From: Euphorbia lathyris
Taxonomy: Eukaryota; Streptophyta; Magnoliopsida; Malpighiales; Euphorbiaceae
Length of the DNA: 64,000 nt
Reading direction: 5' to 3'
Assembly (NCBI RefSeq): GCF_963576675.1
Contig: NC_088912.1
Coordinates: 96,439,895 to 96,503,894 of the forward strand
In this document: positions 33,014-50,228 of the stretch, one piece after another
Numbering within the stretch: the stretch's first letter is position 1
Layout of the letters: each line of letters starts with the position of its first letter
Program-made: the position numbers and the translations under genes
Notes under the pieces: model-generated
The model's input: only the letters and a program-made list of their open reading frames with translations
The model's database searches: none
Told to the model about the DNA's origin: nothing

Positions 33014-36000
33014 TTCCACATATTTGCCCCGAGCTAAAGGCAATTTTTCCCATTAGAAAGTACCCCTATCACAGTAAGTATCGTTACAACAAACAGTAAT
33101 AAAGTTTCCCTAGAACGATCTCCAAATCAGCCATTTGTTCCATTAGAACAAGCTTAGAATATCTTTTACTAGCACGATAGGGAGGGTCCAACAGCATTAA
33201 GGGGGTTTGAGGAGACCGGCCTGGGAGTATGGACATGTATTTCTAACTGTACTTCCAACACGAATGGGGGACAGGAGGGTTCATTCTTTGTCTATGAAAG
33301 ACAGACTGACCCTCTTCCTTTCGCCTCGACTCTTTCTTCTCGATCGAAATAAGTAGTAAAGTTATGCTTCGTATTCTTTCAAATCCTATGCTCTAGGGAC
33401 AGAAAGAAGGTAGGCATTAGCCGGGTACGATGAGTGCCAGAAGGTGGTCATTGATCTAGCAAATCGGTTGGTTCATCTTCCCTAAAGAAATATGGGAAGG
33501 AGACCGAGACTACCGGGGCACGCGTTGGTTGGGTTACGAAAGAAAGTAGCTTGTCACCCTCAGATACCCCTGACCACGGAAACGATGGGACTGAGAAGCG
33601 CATGTCGGTGAAGCAACGACGACTCCATACCGAGCCCTTGAATTGAAAGAGAGGGGTAAGATAAGACAGATTCTTAGGGAAGGACGTTCTTGCTGCTAGG
33701 AATGCCTACCAATAGCTTGTTCTTTCTATTATGCTGATAAAATATGATAATCCTACATCAAGATGATCAATAGAATTCGGAGAACCTGCTATCCCATCGC
33801 CGTATCCAGCTTGGTTTTTAGTAGTACCTGCTAACCTGCCAGCCAGTATTGACTCATTCAACCAGCTAACCCACCCTGTTCGAGTAAGTCATTCCCCTGG
33901 GAATGATATAGAGGAAGAAAGGATACCCTCGTGCCTAGAGCTCAAGTAAGCCGTAAAAAAGAGCTAGAGCATCCCCGTCCCTTGCTTAGCTTGCTTCTTT
34001 GCTTTGCCTTGCCCCTAGCCTTGGGGCTTTGCTTTCCCGATTCTGTCTTTGTTTCGCGAGTAAGTTATATAGAAGACGAAGTCAAAAGTCTATTCCTTAG
34101 CTTAGGTCCAAGCCCTACTTATCCTTCCGCTCCGCTTAGTGAATCATCTTACCTAGCAGGCTTCCTTCTTTCAGGCGATAGCTTTCCTAGCTCTTATGAT
34201 ATATCTACGGTAAAAAACCACCCTATTCTCTTGCGTTAACCACCCTATTGCGGAAAGATCTGTTCCTTTTACCGATTAAAACCCTATCTTTTAGGCTTAC
34301 TTCTTGGGAGGCTTTCCAATTGCCTTCTATCTTTGCCTTTGCGCTTATTCACCTTTTGCCTAGCCCGGTTAGGAACCCGCACCGCAGCTATCTGCCTTTT
34401 CCCGATCTCGCTTATGGGCCGCCTTTCCCTAGCCCTGCTTTCTTCTGCATCATAAGTTTGTTTTTTCTCTAAGTGAGTTTCACTTAGAGAAAAAACTTCT
34501 GAAGCTGATGTAAAGACAGAAGATAACTCATACTAAAAAGGATGGTAGAGGTTTCGGTTTTAAAGAAAACTGTATGGAAGAAGGAACGAAGTAAGTCAAC
34601 AGTTACGAAGTAACGAAGTAAGCAAGTCAGTTTTACTCCCAAGGTGCCTTAGCTAGCTTTTTCCCTCGATCGGCTCATATGCTATAGGAAGCGATGATAG
34701 ACTAAGCTCTCTTGGTCTGAGCTCCCTAGACGTTGTTTAGGAAGTATCCAATCCATTTCCAATTCCAATAGGCCTGCTATCGTCTAAGAAGATCAAGGCT
34801 GCTTTTAGGTATGAACTGTCTAGTTACCTTTCAAACATCTAATTGATAGAGGCATACATCAGTATGTTATCCCATAAGACTGAAACAATCGCAAACAGTC
34901 TTCAAGGGTCGGTAATAGAATGTAGTTAGATAAAAATTTCCAAAGCATTAACGAGATGTGGGATGGGGTTCGATCCGGATGCAGCTAACATGCTTCGAAC
35001 TGAATCATACAAAGTCTGGTTCAGAATAAACAGGCACTTCAGGATTCCAAGTCTGAACACATGAGATAGGACAAACCTTGGCCTGCCCGAGCATGGTTTT
35101 TTTTCTCTTTTCATTCTATGTTCCTTTCCTCTATCAATCCTTATGCGGAGTAGCGATTCATTCGCAGGAAAAGGGGTGCTTGCAAGAAGTGGGAAGTTTC
35201 TGTTGATTAAGGGCAAAAAATGGGATCTCGTCTCTAGAATGTCAAAGATAAGACAGTTCCTTCAGATCATCTTACGTGATATCGAGGGCATTCCGCATGA
35301 AGAGATTCGAAAGCGGATTCAAACATAATTGCCGCAGAATTCTTCTTGTAATTTTGAGTTCTCCCGTATATGCTCACAATAGATCTACCAGTGCCTGTCC
35401 TTTCACGGTCTTTTTTGGTACGAAGATTGTGTCATACGTTGAGAGTGGTCTTGACCATTTAGCGAGTCGGGCGTTCAGTGACAGTCAAAGAAAGGAGTTC
35501 AACCCCAGTGTCCCCCGTCTTTCCTCTGACAGAGGCTGAATCTTCTACTTCTAGCTACTCTGGGATTTCCCCTTGCTGGGAGAACTTTGCTGACTTGTCT
35601 GTCGATGATTGAAAAAGTACCAACCCTTTATGATTGACTATTATGTCTTTGGTGACGGGGGGCCTTTAAGGGAAGCTTTGGAGCTATACTAGTTACAGAA
35701 AGGGAAGTCACGAAAATCTCATAACAATCAGACAGGTGGGATCACTATGTGGGGAACTTTACCCGCTCTATGGTCTCAGCCAAGAACTATCAAACTGGGC
35801 CTATTAGCCCTTTTCTCTTAGAAGAATGTCTAGGTGAATAACAAGTTTATCTTAGCTTACAGGCTCTCTCTTCCTAGAACTCACGCTAGCTAGAAATCCT
35901 ATAGCAGAGGTCAAAGATTCCGTGGGAAAGGTAGATGATATTTCTGCTCTTTCGGTTCCCTTCCTTGAAGTTGAGAGCTTATACCCGAGTGAGTGATTTG

Positions 36001-36878
36001 GTGAAAGATCTAATCTGCCAATGGTACTCTATAAAGGTTGGTCCAGCAAGACTAACCCGATGACGTGGCATCCATTGTCGAAGACGATGGAGTGAGACTA
36101 ACATCAGACGATGAGGGGACATGAATCACCTTTTTCATCGGCGGGACGGCGAAGCTAAAAGCTTCTTTATTAATAGATATAACTGCTAAAGTACTTAATT
36201 AAATCAAGTACAAAAGATTCTATCTAAGGACTGGTTCTATCCCTGCTTATTCAAGAAAAAAACTAGCTACTACGCTCACTACTAATATGACTCTTCCTTA
36301 CTACCGGTCAGCTCTCGCTTCCCATAACTTTCCTTCTCTTGTCCCGAGCTCCCTTTCTGTTGAACTAATCCCAGGCTTCCAAAAGCGGGTTGTCGCCCAT
36401 TGATGGTCTATAGGGCAATCTATATCCTCGCTAAGCTCGTCTCCCTCGGGCCCTTACACGGTCTTTAAACAAGACGCCAGCTCTTTACCTTGGTCAGTGC
36501 TAGCATCCATGTCAAGTTATTAAGGAGATTGAGACTCGAAAGTGGGAAGCTCCGGAGGATATCTAAGAGCTAGTAAGATATTCGACTCCTTTTTTATAGT
36601 TGTATAGTCGTCCTGCCTTTTTGGAGAATGTGACACCTAGAACCATTCCAAACACTTGATTAAAGGAAGCGTCAGGGGGACCCTTGATCCAATTCTATGA
36701 AGATTTTGAGGAAGCCGGTTGAACTTGCTTTTAAAGCCAGTGCCCCAGATTAGTAATTGTAGCCATGAGGAGTGCCACCCGGGCTAGCCTAGTGTTTTTT
36801 GGCTAAAGCCGACATTTATTGAATAGAGAAAGAAAGCACCCCTGAGTTTTGGAGCGGATAAATCAAACAAAGACTACT
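33014..36878. other. Spacer, no recognised gene
   Basis: ORFs at 33931-34239 (+), 34248-34472 (+), 34926-35216 (-) and 35276-35539 (+) have no secure identity. The last has NRSTSACPFTVFFGTK (near 35380-35430), which faintly resembles the C-terminal part of Ty3/gypsy integrases (AYNRS....PFEVVYG). A perfect hairpin lies at 34460-34496. Otherwise featureless. Confidence 0.45.
34460..34496. repeat. Perfect 17-bp hairpin
   Basis: Arms GTTTTTTCTCTAAGTGA and TCACTTAGAGAAAAAAC are exactly complementary around a 3-nt loop. It lies in the 3' end of the ORF 34248-34472. In plant mitochondria such stem-loops stabilise mRNA 3' ends, but no known gene precedes it here. Confidence 0.8.
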
Positions 36879-37298
36879 CACTTTCTTTACCCTGCTTTCT
36901 TCTGGCTGCTTAGGAACCCTTTTCTCTAGCCTGCCTATTAGGCTTTTTCACCTCCAAGTCTGCTTTTGAACCGGTAACCTTATCAGACTCCCTAGCGGCC
37001 CTAGGCTTCCTGCTTTCTTTGCCCTGCTTTCTTTTAGTGCCTCTAGCCCGGCTTTAGGCCTTCGAGAGCCATCAAAGCTTTCCTTCGAGAGCATCCTTTC
37101 AGATGTTCATCAATTACATTACATTATCTTAGTAATAGAATTAGTAAGAGCTCTGCCTCAACAAGAGAGCACTGCCTATGAAGAAAGGGCTAAACTAATC
37201 GCGGTACACTTTGTATATCTTATCTTTATTGCTTTCATTCGTTACTTGCTTTCTCCACTTAATTCTACACTTCGTTCCGACGACTAGCTTACTTTATT
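36879..37298 (+). repeat. Dispersed repeat R1, copy b
   Basis: Direct copy of 4005-4449 lacking one 23-bp unit. Sequence diverges abruptly at both ends. No gene inside. Confidence 0.9.
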
Positions 37299-37503
37299 CG
37301 TTACTTCGAACGTAAACAGACTAGCTAGCTTGACCTTCTCTTACGATGTGAGATCTAAGCCCAGGCGCAGGAAGATGGATGGGAGGATGTTACGGGTAAA
37401 CAATCTATATTTTCTTCTTAGCCAAGAGATCGGGCTACTCCTAAGGTAAGGGAAGTATGCATTTTCTTGCCCACGTCTCCTTTCTTTAGTACAGCCAGTG
37501 CCC

Positions 37504-37635
37504 CCTATTTCTTATGGTCTGACTTCCATCTATTCCGCCCAAGGGCATCCTTGGCAAACCGCGTTTTGGCTTAAGTCTTATATCGCAAGCAGGCAGATTC
37601 TTCTTTTTTCAGTTCAGTATTTGACTAGGTAGGAG
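37504..37635 (+). repeat. Dispersed repeat R2, copy a (132 bp)
   Basis: Same orientation and apparently identical to 50002-50133. Reads open in one frame ([15 protein letters not shown]) but I do not recognise the protein. Sequence is unique on both sides. Confidence 0.92.
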
Positions 37636-40035
<2,400 letters not shown>

Positions 40036-42935
40036 TCCCCGCGGATATTTTTCCTGTATGGTGTTTACTAGGTGGAACCCTCGATCCGGAAGGTATGTAA
40101 CATAAATATACTATCTATGTCTGCCTTCCTTGAAAGCTCCCGGTACTGCGACTATCACCAGTAAGTTGCGTCGGATCAATATCGGGATTAGAATCAACTG
40201 CGAAACAAAGTCAACGCCTATTTGCTCCGGATCTACTGGCCCGGACGCTTGAATTTATTCCACCGCAAACAACCGAATATACTACTGCAGGCAATTACTA
40301 TTTCTTCTGTTGTTATTGCTCTCACCTGTCACTACGCCATCTCAGCAGCTGGGACTGGAACTGCTTCCGCATCTGGTACTCCCCAACCTTTTCTATCTAT
40401 CCTTAGAAGTAGGAAAAAAAATGTATACAGGCCGGGTTCTCTCTCTGAATCAGGTTATTCACTGGGCTGTTAAGCCATCGAGTCTTCTAGGGTTGATCGA
40501 TCCGTTTCAAGAGAATTCATCCAAGACTCTTTCTTTCCTTAATTCTAAGGAGGAACCCATTCCATAAGGAAGATGAGAGGTATGCAAATAAGGCATACAT
40601 AGTTGGCTGGTTATTTGTCTCTCCTATCCCTGCTGCTACTGTAGGTGCCCGGAATTCACGAAATCTCTGGTAGAGGGGAGTCGAGAAAAATGCAGTAAGT
40701 AGGATCTTTCATGGCTTTAATTTGAGCTTCAGATCCTGAATCTCCATAAATGGGTATAGGTATGACTGGTTAAGGTGACCAGCTTTGTGCGGCAACCGCA
40801 AGTTAAGGTACTCTGGATTTGTTATAGCGCCACCATTTCACAATATATATTGTCCGGGAAAGCAAGTCTTGGGATTGTTGTTTTATCCTACTGACGCTCT
40901 TCTATGAAAGTGGAGGCTTTACTCTAACTGGTCTGTTTAAAGTAAGTCTCCTTGCTACGGCATTTTTGAATATCCCTAACTCGGAGGGTTACTCGAATCT
41001 TTCGTTTTTGTACTCTACTCGTACCTTGAAGGTCCAATTAATTGTAATGGGAGGACGGTTAGTGTCTGTTCTGCATGACTCTGGAACGTTATAGCTAAGA
41101 AGCGGATTTCAAGGTCCCTTGACTTGCCAAACGATTTCCAGTATGCCTATACAGTTAGTCTTTACACACATGATAGTGGCAGCCAGGTTATCGACGATTC
41201 TACAATAGGCGACCGCTGGAAAACCCGACTTAGCGAATCACTTCCAGGCTGGCATTAAATCTATCTCGTGTCAGTGGCTCTTGTTCGACTCATTTATGCT
41301 GGTGGCATCCCGTACCGTATTGTGCTGAACACTCACAAAAGCCGTGGCCTTTCGCTATCTTAGACTGTCCCCTAGAAGTACAATGGTTGGTCCCTTCGGA
41401 ACTGGTAATCTCCGTTTGACTTGAAAGGAGCCTTGTTCAGCTTCAGCAGGTGCACAGCAAATATTCTTTCACAAGTTTGACACAAGTCGTACCTCCCAGC
41501 CCCTTAGCTACTTGTACTAAAAAACTAGGACGCTATATGTAAATTCGTGCCTGCTTATCCCGGCTACAATAACTATCGAACAGCGATCCATCTGAAGAAT
41601 GGCGCACGTATATCCCTAGACGTGGGTCTGTACTTTTCTTTTCCCTATTAGAGAAGGGCGAGCAGAAAGCCGATTCGTTGGGCGGAATAAGTAGAGGAAA
41701 GAAAGAAAAGACTTACTCTTACTGCTGATTTCATTCAAAAGCGAAGAAAGAAAGTCACTCGACTGGTTGGAGAGGGGCGGAGCGACGCTCGACCGTAAGG
41801 GAGAGGAAGGATGCTAAGGCGGAGAAGAAAGACTCACAAGGCGGTTGGGGATGAGCACTAACTTTCTTTGTTCTTATAAAAAGCCATCTCTTGTTAGTGG
41901 AATGGCTAGGTGAGCTGGAAGAACTGGGCTCTTTTCCCTACCCTTGTTCACTTCCTAACAGCCTTTATGCCGCATCAACAGTAAAGGGACCCTTTGTCTA
42001 AAGAAAAGGCATAAGTCCCACGTCAGTCTGATTCTTTCTGCTTTCACTCTTCTCAAGGAAGGAGGCCACCGGGTTCATTTGCTGACGGATTAGAGCAAGA
42101 AAAGAGATTTCGTATTCGTATATGGGTTTGTACTTTTTTCCTTGAAACGGGAAGGCCTAATTGCACCACTCCTCCTTACCTTCCGCACCACTAGGCAATG
42201 TATCTTGTCGAACCTATACTATCCATCCAGTGACTTTCACATCTGAGAGCAGTGTATAAGATTGTCGAATCTATCCATCCAAGACGGAAGGGCTGACCAG
42301 CCTGCGCAAGACCTCGCCTCATCTCTCATACCATCTCCCGCTCACCTACGTGCTCATGACTACATTGACTACGCGGGATATCCTCTTGACAGTCGTTTCT
42401 CACTACCACTAGTCTCTCCTCTCGTCGCTGCCGCTCATACGCCTCCTTCCAGTTAGTTGCCTATTGGGAGATCGAACTCTCGCTCACCTAGCTGTCGATC
42501 GAATATGCTTTCTTAATGTCATTTCGAGCTGAACGAGCAGCGCCTTCTCTTGCTTCTTCACTCTGTGCTCACTTCTCAGAAGGACACTACGCTTGTACAT
42601 CTCTTTGGTAGTCGACACAGTCCCTACCGTGATACGTCTTTCGCTATGTGCGATTACTCCTCTTGCTTGTAAAGGCTTCTAAATGAGTGAGGCATGCTTA
42701 TCGGATGATAGTTGTCTCGTTCGTGGATGCTAACGTAGACAAAGGCCGGTTTCACTTAGTATTCACCATGCACTGTTAAGAAGACTTGGTGCTTGTAGCT
42801 AGTGATGCAGGGGAGGCTGGTGAGACTAGGGATACCAGGGATGCTAGCGCTGCAAGACTTATAAATATAAATTCAACTGAAAGACTAGACATGCATCGTC
42901 GCCTAATATATATAATACAAAATAGGATTCAATTT
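40036..42935. other. Spacer, no recognised gene
   Basis: ORFs at 40222-40473, 40310-40567 and 42262-42456 (+) are unrecognised. The rest has no features I can support. The ORF starting at 42786 is only an upstream extension of the psbH fragment. Confidence 0.45.
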
Positions 42936-43136
42936 ATGGCAAAACAAAGCGTGGAGGGTAGTTCCGTTGTAGGGGATTTATTGAAACCATTGAATTCGGA
43001 ATATGGTAAAGTAGCTCCTGGATGGGGAACCACTCCTTTAATGGGTATCGCAATGGCTCTATTTGCGGTATTCCTATCTATTATTTTGGAGATTTATAAT
43101 TCTTCCGTTTTACTTGATGGAATTTTAATGAATTAG
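42936..43136 (+). pseudogene. psbH: Plastid PsbH with N-terminal deletion, open frame
   Basis: PsbH is a single-helix phosphoprotein of photosystem II. From the ATG at 42936 the frame gives 66 residues (usual 73): [10 protein letters not shown], then [39 protein letters not shown] and [13 protein letters not shown] seven-residue stretch (RSGPRRT-like) is missing in frame and the N-terminal threonine region is changed, so the phosphorylation site is lost. The frame stays open, also into an upstream in-frame extension from 42786. It is followed by the start of petB in plastid order. As transferred DNA it is probably not expressed. Confidence 0.9.
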
Positions 43137-43261
43137 ATTTACAAGAACCAATAAGGACTAGCTTTTGAATACAAAATAAAGCATTTTTCTCTCGGATTTT
43201 TTATTCTAGTCTATTTTCGTAGTTCGATCGTGAAATTTCTTTATTTCTGTATTTCTGGAAT

Positions 43262-43400
43262 ATGAGTGTGCGACTTGTTAGAATTGATCCTATATGATAG
43301 TACAGAGAGTGGGTCTGTCGTCTTGATAGAGATGGTTTTTTACCTCGTCAGGTATTTATTATATTATCTGTAGCACGGAATATATGAAATAGATTACGAG
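43262..43400 (+). pseudogene. petB: petB exon 1 and intron 5' part (plastid)
   Basis: ATGAGT (43262-43267), the six-base first exon of plastid petB (cytochrome b6), is followed by GTGCGACTTG, the 5' end of its group II intron, and the matching intron start up to roughly 43400. Exon 2 is not present. psbH-petB is the plastid order, so one transfer brought both; the right edge of the transfer is approximate. Confidence 0.75.
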
Positions 43401-44859
<1,459 letters not shown>

Positions 44860-45076
44860 GAGTTAAACTTCCGTTTGTCCATATTTCGAGAAAAAGTATC
44901 TCTTGCTTTTCATTCCCATTTCCATAAGAATGAACACTATGATTTGCATTTCGAACCGACATGAATACAACATCTAGAGGAAAACTTCCGTCTTGAAAGG
45001 TTTTTGTCGGTTTTATACGATAGCCACGATTCCTCTCGATTTGTAATCGAATACACAAATCAATTGGTTCGGAGTG
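44860..45076 (-). pseudogene. rpoA: Plastid rpoA fragment
   Basis: The minus strand reads [37 protein letters not shown], then [20 protein letters not shown] and TNGSLTP, the N-terminal/dimerisation region of the alpha subunit of plastid RNA polymerase. About 72 codons, open. It is fused in frame downstream of a piece of rpoC1 and ends in unrelated sequence (PGIIKKDF). Confidence 0.92.
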
Positions 45077-45290
45077 AACTTCGATGGGAGCTTCTCTTGA
45101 AGCAATAGTGCATTGATCTAGTTGCCATCGGAGCCACAAAGCACTATCTAAATTGATTCTTTTCTGCCGATAAGCACCAATTGCACCATAAGAATTAGAA
45201 AGAAAGGGTTCTTTTGTATATTTTTGGTTATTGTCGTCAATTCTTTCATTTTGAGAATTTCTGCGATTACATGGATTATACCTATTTCCT
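45077..45290 (-). pseudogene. rpoC1: Plastid rpoC1 C-terminal fragment
   Basis: The minus strand reads [40 protein letters not shown], then [15 protein letters not shown] and [10 protein letters not shown], near the C-terminus of the plastid RNA polymerase beta' subunit. The frame is open and continues directly into rpoA codons at about 45076, giving a chimeric reading frame. The true rpoC1 end is missing. In plastids rpoC1 and rpoA lie far apart, so this junction arose after or during transfer. Confidence 0.88.
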
Positions 45291-45990
45291 CTCCAATCCT
45301 CTTACATTAGTTAATACTTCAAGAGGATTTGCGATGGAATGAAAGAACAAAAGTGGCTTCAGGAAAGTTTCATTATTGAATCACTTTTTCAATTTCAATA
45401 ATATGTCCCAAGTTCCTTTAGATAATGAAGATCTGGTTTTAAGGGAATTCCCTATCTCTGGTCCTATTCCTACTTACTTTCTTCTTGGTTTACTCGGACT
45501 AGTGAAGAAGAAGCAAGTGGACAATTCAATCAATCTGACATTCAATCTTCTTAACCTAAAAGCCAACTTGAGGGTTGAAAGTAGTGACGATTGCCTATCA
45601 ATGGAATTCCCCTCTTCTCTGTCTAGATTGGGTTTTTGTTCCGTGAGTTACTGTGAGATCCTTTTTGAGTGTGAGATGAAATGTGGGAATCGCCTCACTT
45701 CAAGCAGGAAGCGAAGCAAGCATCCAAACAAAAAGCCACGGCCTTTCTTGTCTTATGTTTAATATCCGCTGCTCTTGCCGTTGAAGTAATAACTACAGTT
45801 GGAGGAAGCAACATTCATTATCTTAGGATTCACAAGGTTTACTCTTCAGTCTTCGGCAGGAGGAGAAGTAGATTCCCTTCCAAATCCAAATAAGAAGGAA
45901 TCCTTGATGCTTCTCAAATGTCTTGAAGAATGCTCTCCTTGATGTGAGGTAAATGTGAGGGAAAGAAAGAAGTGAAGGGCTAAGTCAGTT
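45291..45990. other. Spacer with one ORF
   Basis: An ORF at 45376-45762 (+, 128 codons, MNHFFNFNNMSQVPLDNEDL) has an acidic/hydrophobic N-terminus and a Lys/Arg-rich C-terminus. I recognise no family. The overlapping frame 45681-45893 is probably chance. Confidence 0.35.
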
Positions 45991-46308
45991 CAAGATAATA
46001 TTATCTTTGCCGGTGCTAATTGTTGTCATGTCAATAGAGAAAGACAAGTTGAAGATCAAATTGTGCAGTCTACTAATGATGTTCCTCCATCACATGTGAC
46101 GCCTACTCCTACAGAGTCTTCTAGTCGTCCCCAGCGCCAACGCCGCTTGCCTGCTCGCTTGCAAGATTATGTGGTTGGTAATGAGAAAAATTACCCATCT
46201 GATGATGATAATGATGATGTAGCACATTTTTATTTATTTGTAGATTCTGATTTACATATAAGGAAGCTGCCTATGATAGGAAAAAGAAAACTTGATTTGA
46301 TCAGATAG
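45991..46308 (+). pseudogene. Ty1/copia pol fragment
   Basis: An open frame reads GANCCHVNRERQVEDQIV, then TPTESSSRPQRQRRLPARLQ and DYVVG with an acidic run. This is the variable linker between integrase and reverse transcriptase of plant Ty1/copia Pol, where R-PxR-xRxLPARLxDY is typical. No integrase core, RT or LTR is nearby. Confidence 0.7.
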
Positions 46309-48744
46309 TTCCCCTCTCCTGGCGAGATTATTACTCGTAATTCATGCGAGAGTGTCTTCCTTCGCATCTGTTCTTATGCCTGTGCCGTAGAGATTTTTAA
46401 TGCGTGCTCCTGTTGAAAAAGCACCTATATAGTTCTTTCAATACGATATAGCTACTACTTGAAAGGGCGCCCCTTACGATCTTTCTTCCTTCAGTCCGGG
46501 AAGAGATTGACTATTTCACAATGGGTTTTTGTATTTTTTATTTCCCGATCACTGGAAGCAATCTTCACTGGCACAAGGATCTCTTCACAGCAACCTTCAC
46601 TACGATAGAACCCAATAATGAGTTTACGGAGGCTTCGCTTCGAGTAGTGCGAGCTAGTCTGATGCAAGAGAAAGATCCAATGGATGATTGATGTCAAATT
46701 TTTCTTTTTTTTTCAAAGGTTTAATTGAATCCTAGCTCATAGATGTGACCTCTGTCTCGAAGGCGGAAGACCCCTTACTTTTACTTTACTCGATTTATTT
46801 GATCGATGGTAGGTACCCTATCTTCATTGTAGATTTGTAGATGGACATTCTAACTTCTTCCTTCTCGATCCTGGGAAAGACACATCTCAAGCTTAAGCGA
46901 AGACATGGTGATAAAGAGCTGCAACTCCATCAAAGAACTTTCTCAGCAGAGGGAGGCCCCACAACGGCTTAATCTCAAAAAGCTGACTCTTCATCTTACA
47001 GGGTGTCAATGCAAGCAAGCTTAAACTAATAAAGTAAAAAAAGAAAGCTGGATAGTGTCCTTAGGAGAGGAGCAAGAACTTCCCCTTGATCTAATCAAAA
47101 ACAAAAAGAGTAGCCACAGCATTACATGAAAGCTCTTCTTTCCTACTGTTCTTATTCTTTCTTTAAGTAGGGCTGCTAACACTAGATTAGATGTAAGCCC
47201 TTTTGATAGAAGGGTAAAGTCCTCTTTTTTGTTTCTGTACGGCTGTTTTTTCTTGGCTCGTTTAGTAGACAGCGAGCGAGCTGACAAACGAATGAATGAG
47301 CAAGCCTGCCTGCGAGTGAATAAACGCTGCGAATGCTTCTCGTCTTCAGCTGTGGGACCGGTCTGTCTGTAATAAGCAATTCCTTGGGTGGGAATAGGTG
47401 ACATCGCTAGGAGAGCTGAGAGGGACAGATTTACCAATGTCCAAGGCAAGAGAAAAAAGGACCCTCCTCGCTAGCAGCACAGTTCACTCGTGCGGATTCT
47501 TTCACAACGGAGCAAACCAAGTCAGGGAAGAGGATGAAGACGGATTCCCAGAAAAGCCATCTCTAGTAGACCTGCCAATCAATATTATGCCATACCTTTA
47601 TATGATATCAGCTTGGCTTTCTTTCCTCTCTAGCACAGCACACGCATAGCTGCCTCACATCGACATCGAGTATGCTCGCAATTCGCTTATCCCCATTATA
47701 CAAACGAATTTGGAGAAGTAGAGCGGAACCTGGATTCTTTCTATCTGTGAAGGATCTTTCCGGGTCGTGCTTTTGCTTCTACAAAAGGGAATCAAAAAAG
47801 GAACTCCAGGCCCTCCACCTTAATAAGATGGATTAGACAAAAGGATATCTCTCAGAAGGTTCAAGGATGATTCTGATTGCCCTACCAGCTAAACAACTTA
47901 ATTCCTACCGTCTAACTCTTTTCCTTTATGGGTTGGCTACTGGGGATCCATTGTGGCTTGTGACTAGGTTGGTACGGGTGAATTACCATCAAGCCTAAGT
48001 TATCTGGTTCTGGCTAATGCCCTAAGGGGTTGGCCTTGCTTTGAGTTAGTAATACTCTAAGTGCGGTTAGTACAAGAAGGTTCTGCGGCTTACTCTTACT
48101 ACAGTTAAAACCTCTGTCCTAGTGTCGTGCACAGTCGGGATATCTAAATAACAAGCGATTCCCATATTATGGACTCGGAAAGCCCACTCCATTCATCTGT
48201 AACTAGACTAGAACATCCTCACTTCCAGATCTGAAGGTGGGTGCTAATAGAATTGATTGACGAAGAAAAACGACGCTATCTGTGATTACTCTTTGCCCCC
48301 CAAGAAGACTCGAGACAAACTTCCCCATTTTCTTTTGTTGGTTTTGTTATCCAACTCTCTTTTATCCCCAGAAAGAAATGAAGTATGAATGACCTTCCGA
48401 GCCACTAGGATCAGGCCGATACGCTTTCTCAAGTGAATTCATCGATCAGGCACTGGGCCTTCCCTTCTCTCTCCTTTAAAGAAAAGCGATTACCTACCTT
48501 ATAGTTGCACTATGCGTAGTCTTGCAGCAGAATGAGTTGGATATAAAAGGTGTGCTAAGATCGATCTATGCCTTCAATAGCAAGTTGGCAACAGCCTTCT
48601 CCTATGCTTTTTTCTGGGATTCAATACCGGCATTAGAAGTATGTGCGGAAAGACTGGTTATGAATGCAAGATTTCTTGATAGAGAAATGTGTGCTGAGCC
48701 AATCCGTAAAAGAAAGAGTACCACTGAGATGAGAAAGCAAACTT
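46309..48744. other. Spacer, no recognised gene
   Basis: ORFs at 46491-46697 (-), 47021-47449 (-), 47398-47649 (+) and 48522-48746 (+) have no motif I know. No RNA gene was found. Confidence 0.45.
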
Positions 48745-48973
48745 AGCTAAAACAGCCAATAGGAAGTCCCAAGAGACACGTAAGCCTTTTGCATATCAAC
48801 TTTGCCAATGTCCAAACCATAATGCTTTTCAATATCCGCAGCAGGCAAGGGCAATATTTTCAACAATATTACGGCCAGGAACAAAGCCCGTTTGTTCATA
48901 AATTCGGGCCAATCTATCAGACAACAGTTTAGATAGAATTTGAGAGCTTCCGTTTTTCTGATTGGGCGCATGT
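48745..48973 (-). pseudogene. LINE (non-LTR) reverse-transcriptase fragment
   Basis: In shifting frames the minus strand reads SKLLSDRLARIYEQTGFVPG, RNIVENIALA and KVDMQKAY, followed by a frame break and FLLAVLAKF. This is the RT of plant L1-type LINEs (QxGFVxGRxIxENIxLAxE ... KxDxxKAYDSVxWxFL). It abuts a gag relic at about 48974. Confidence 0.8.
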
Positions 48974-48974
48974 C

Positions 48975-49468
48975 TGAAAAAGAAGCCCTGCCCTAGCTAT
49001 GCCACTCATTGCTGGAGAATGGTGAAGGATCAACTTCCGTTTGTGTTTACTTACAGTAAATGGTTGATTGGTAAAGGGAACAGAGATAGAGATATAGGAC
49101 TCCTGAGGCTCCTCTTCTGGCCTTTCAAATCTGGCCATAAAAGCTTCAGTCAAGCTTTCCCAGTCAGTTGTGATGGCCATAGGCAGTGTGTTGTACCACT
49201 CTAGAGGTGTTCCTTCCAGATAAGCCATGAATAGAGCTGTGCGCTGAACGTGATTCCAGCTTGTGGCATCTATCACATGTGTGTAATAACCCACGTAATG
49301 GATTGGACAGCTTTCACCGTCATACCTTGGCAGTCTCGGGAGGATACCCGGGCGAAACTAATTATCTTCATGTTGCCACGGGACTCCATCTTCCCAATCT
49401 CCATGTGGTGGAGGTTCAAGCTCCAAGAGATTGTTTTCTGGATCCTCTAAGCCCAGCTCAAGAGCCTG
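48975..49468 (-). pseudogene. Ty3/gypsy gag fragment
   Basis: The minus strand reads LPRYDGES-like sequence, then FMAYLEGTPLEWYNTLPMAI, and WESLTEAFMARFERPEEEPQ, the retrotransposon gag (capsid) domain. Upstream, after a frame break near 49360, lie acidic residues [19 protein letters not shown]. The fragment is bounded by a LINE scrap on one side and plastid rpoC1 on the other. Confidence 0.8.
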
Positions 49469-49469
49469 T

Positions 49470-50133
<664 letters not shown>

Positions 50134-50228
50134 GCTCTCTTAAGCCTGACTCCGATAGCCGCTCTTCAAGCTAAGCTGATGCGCGGTAAGATACTTCTTT
50201 TTCTGGATTTTTTTTTGTAAAAAAAATG

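Noticed and set aside
35276..35539. Ty3/gypsy integrase C-terminal relic
   Set aside because: The resemblance is limited to about 15 residues; kept only as a note in the spacer entry.
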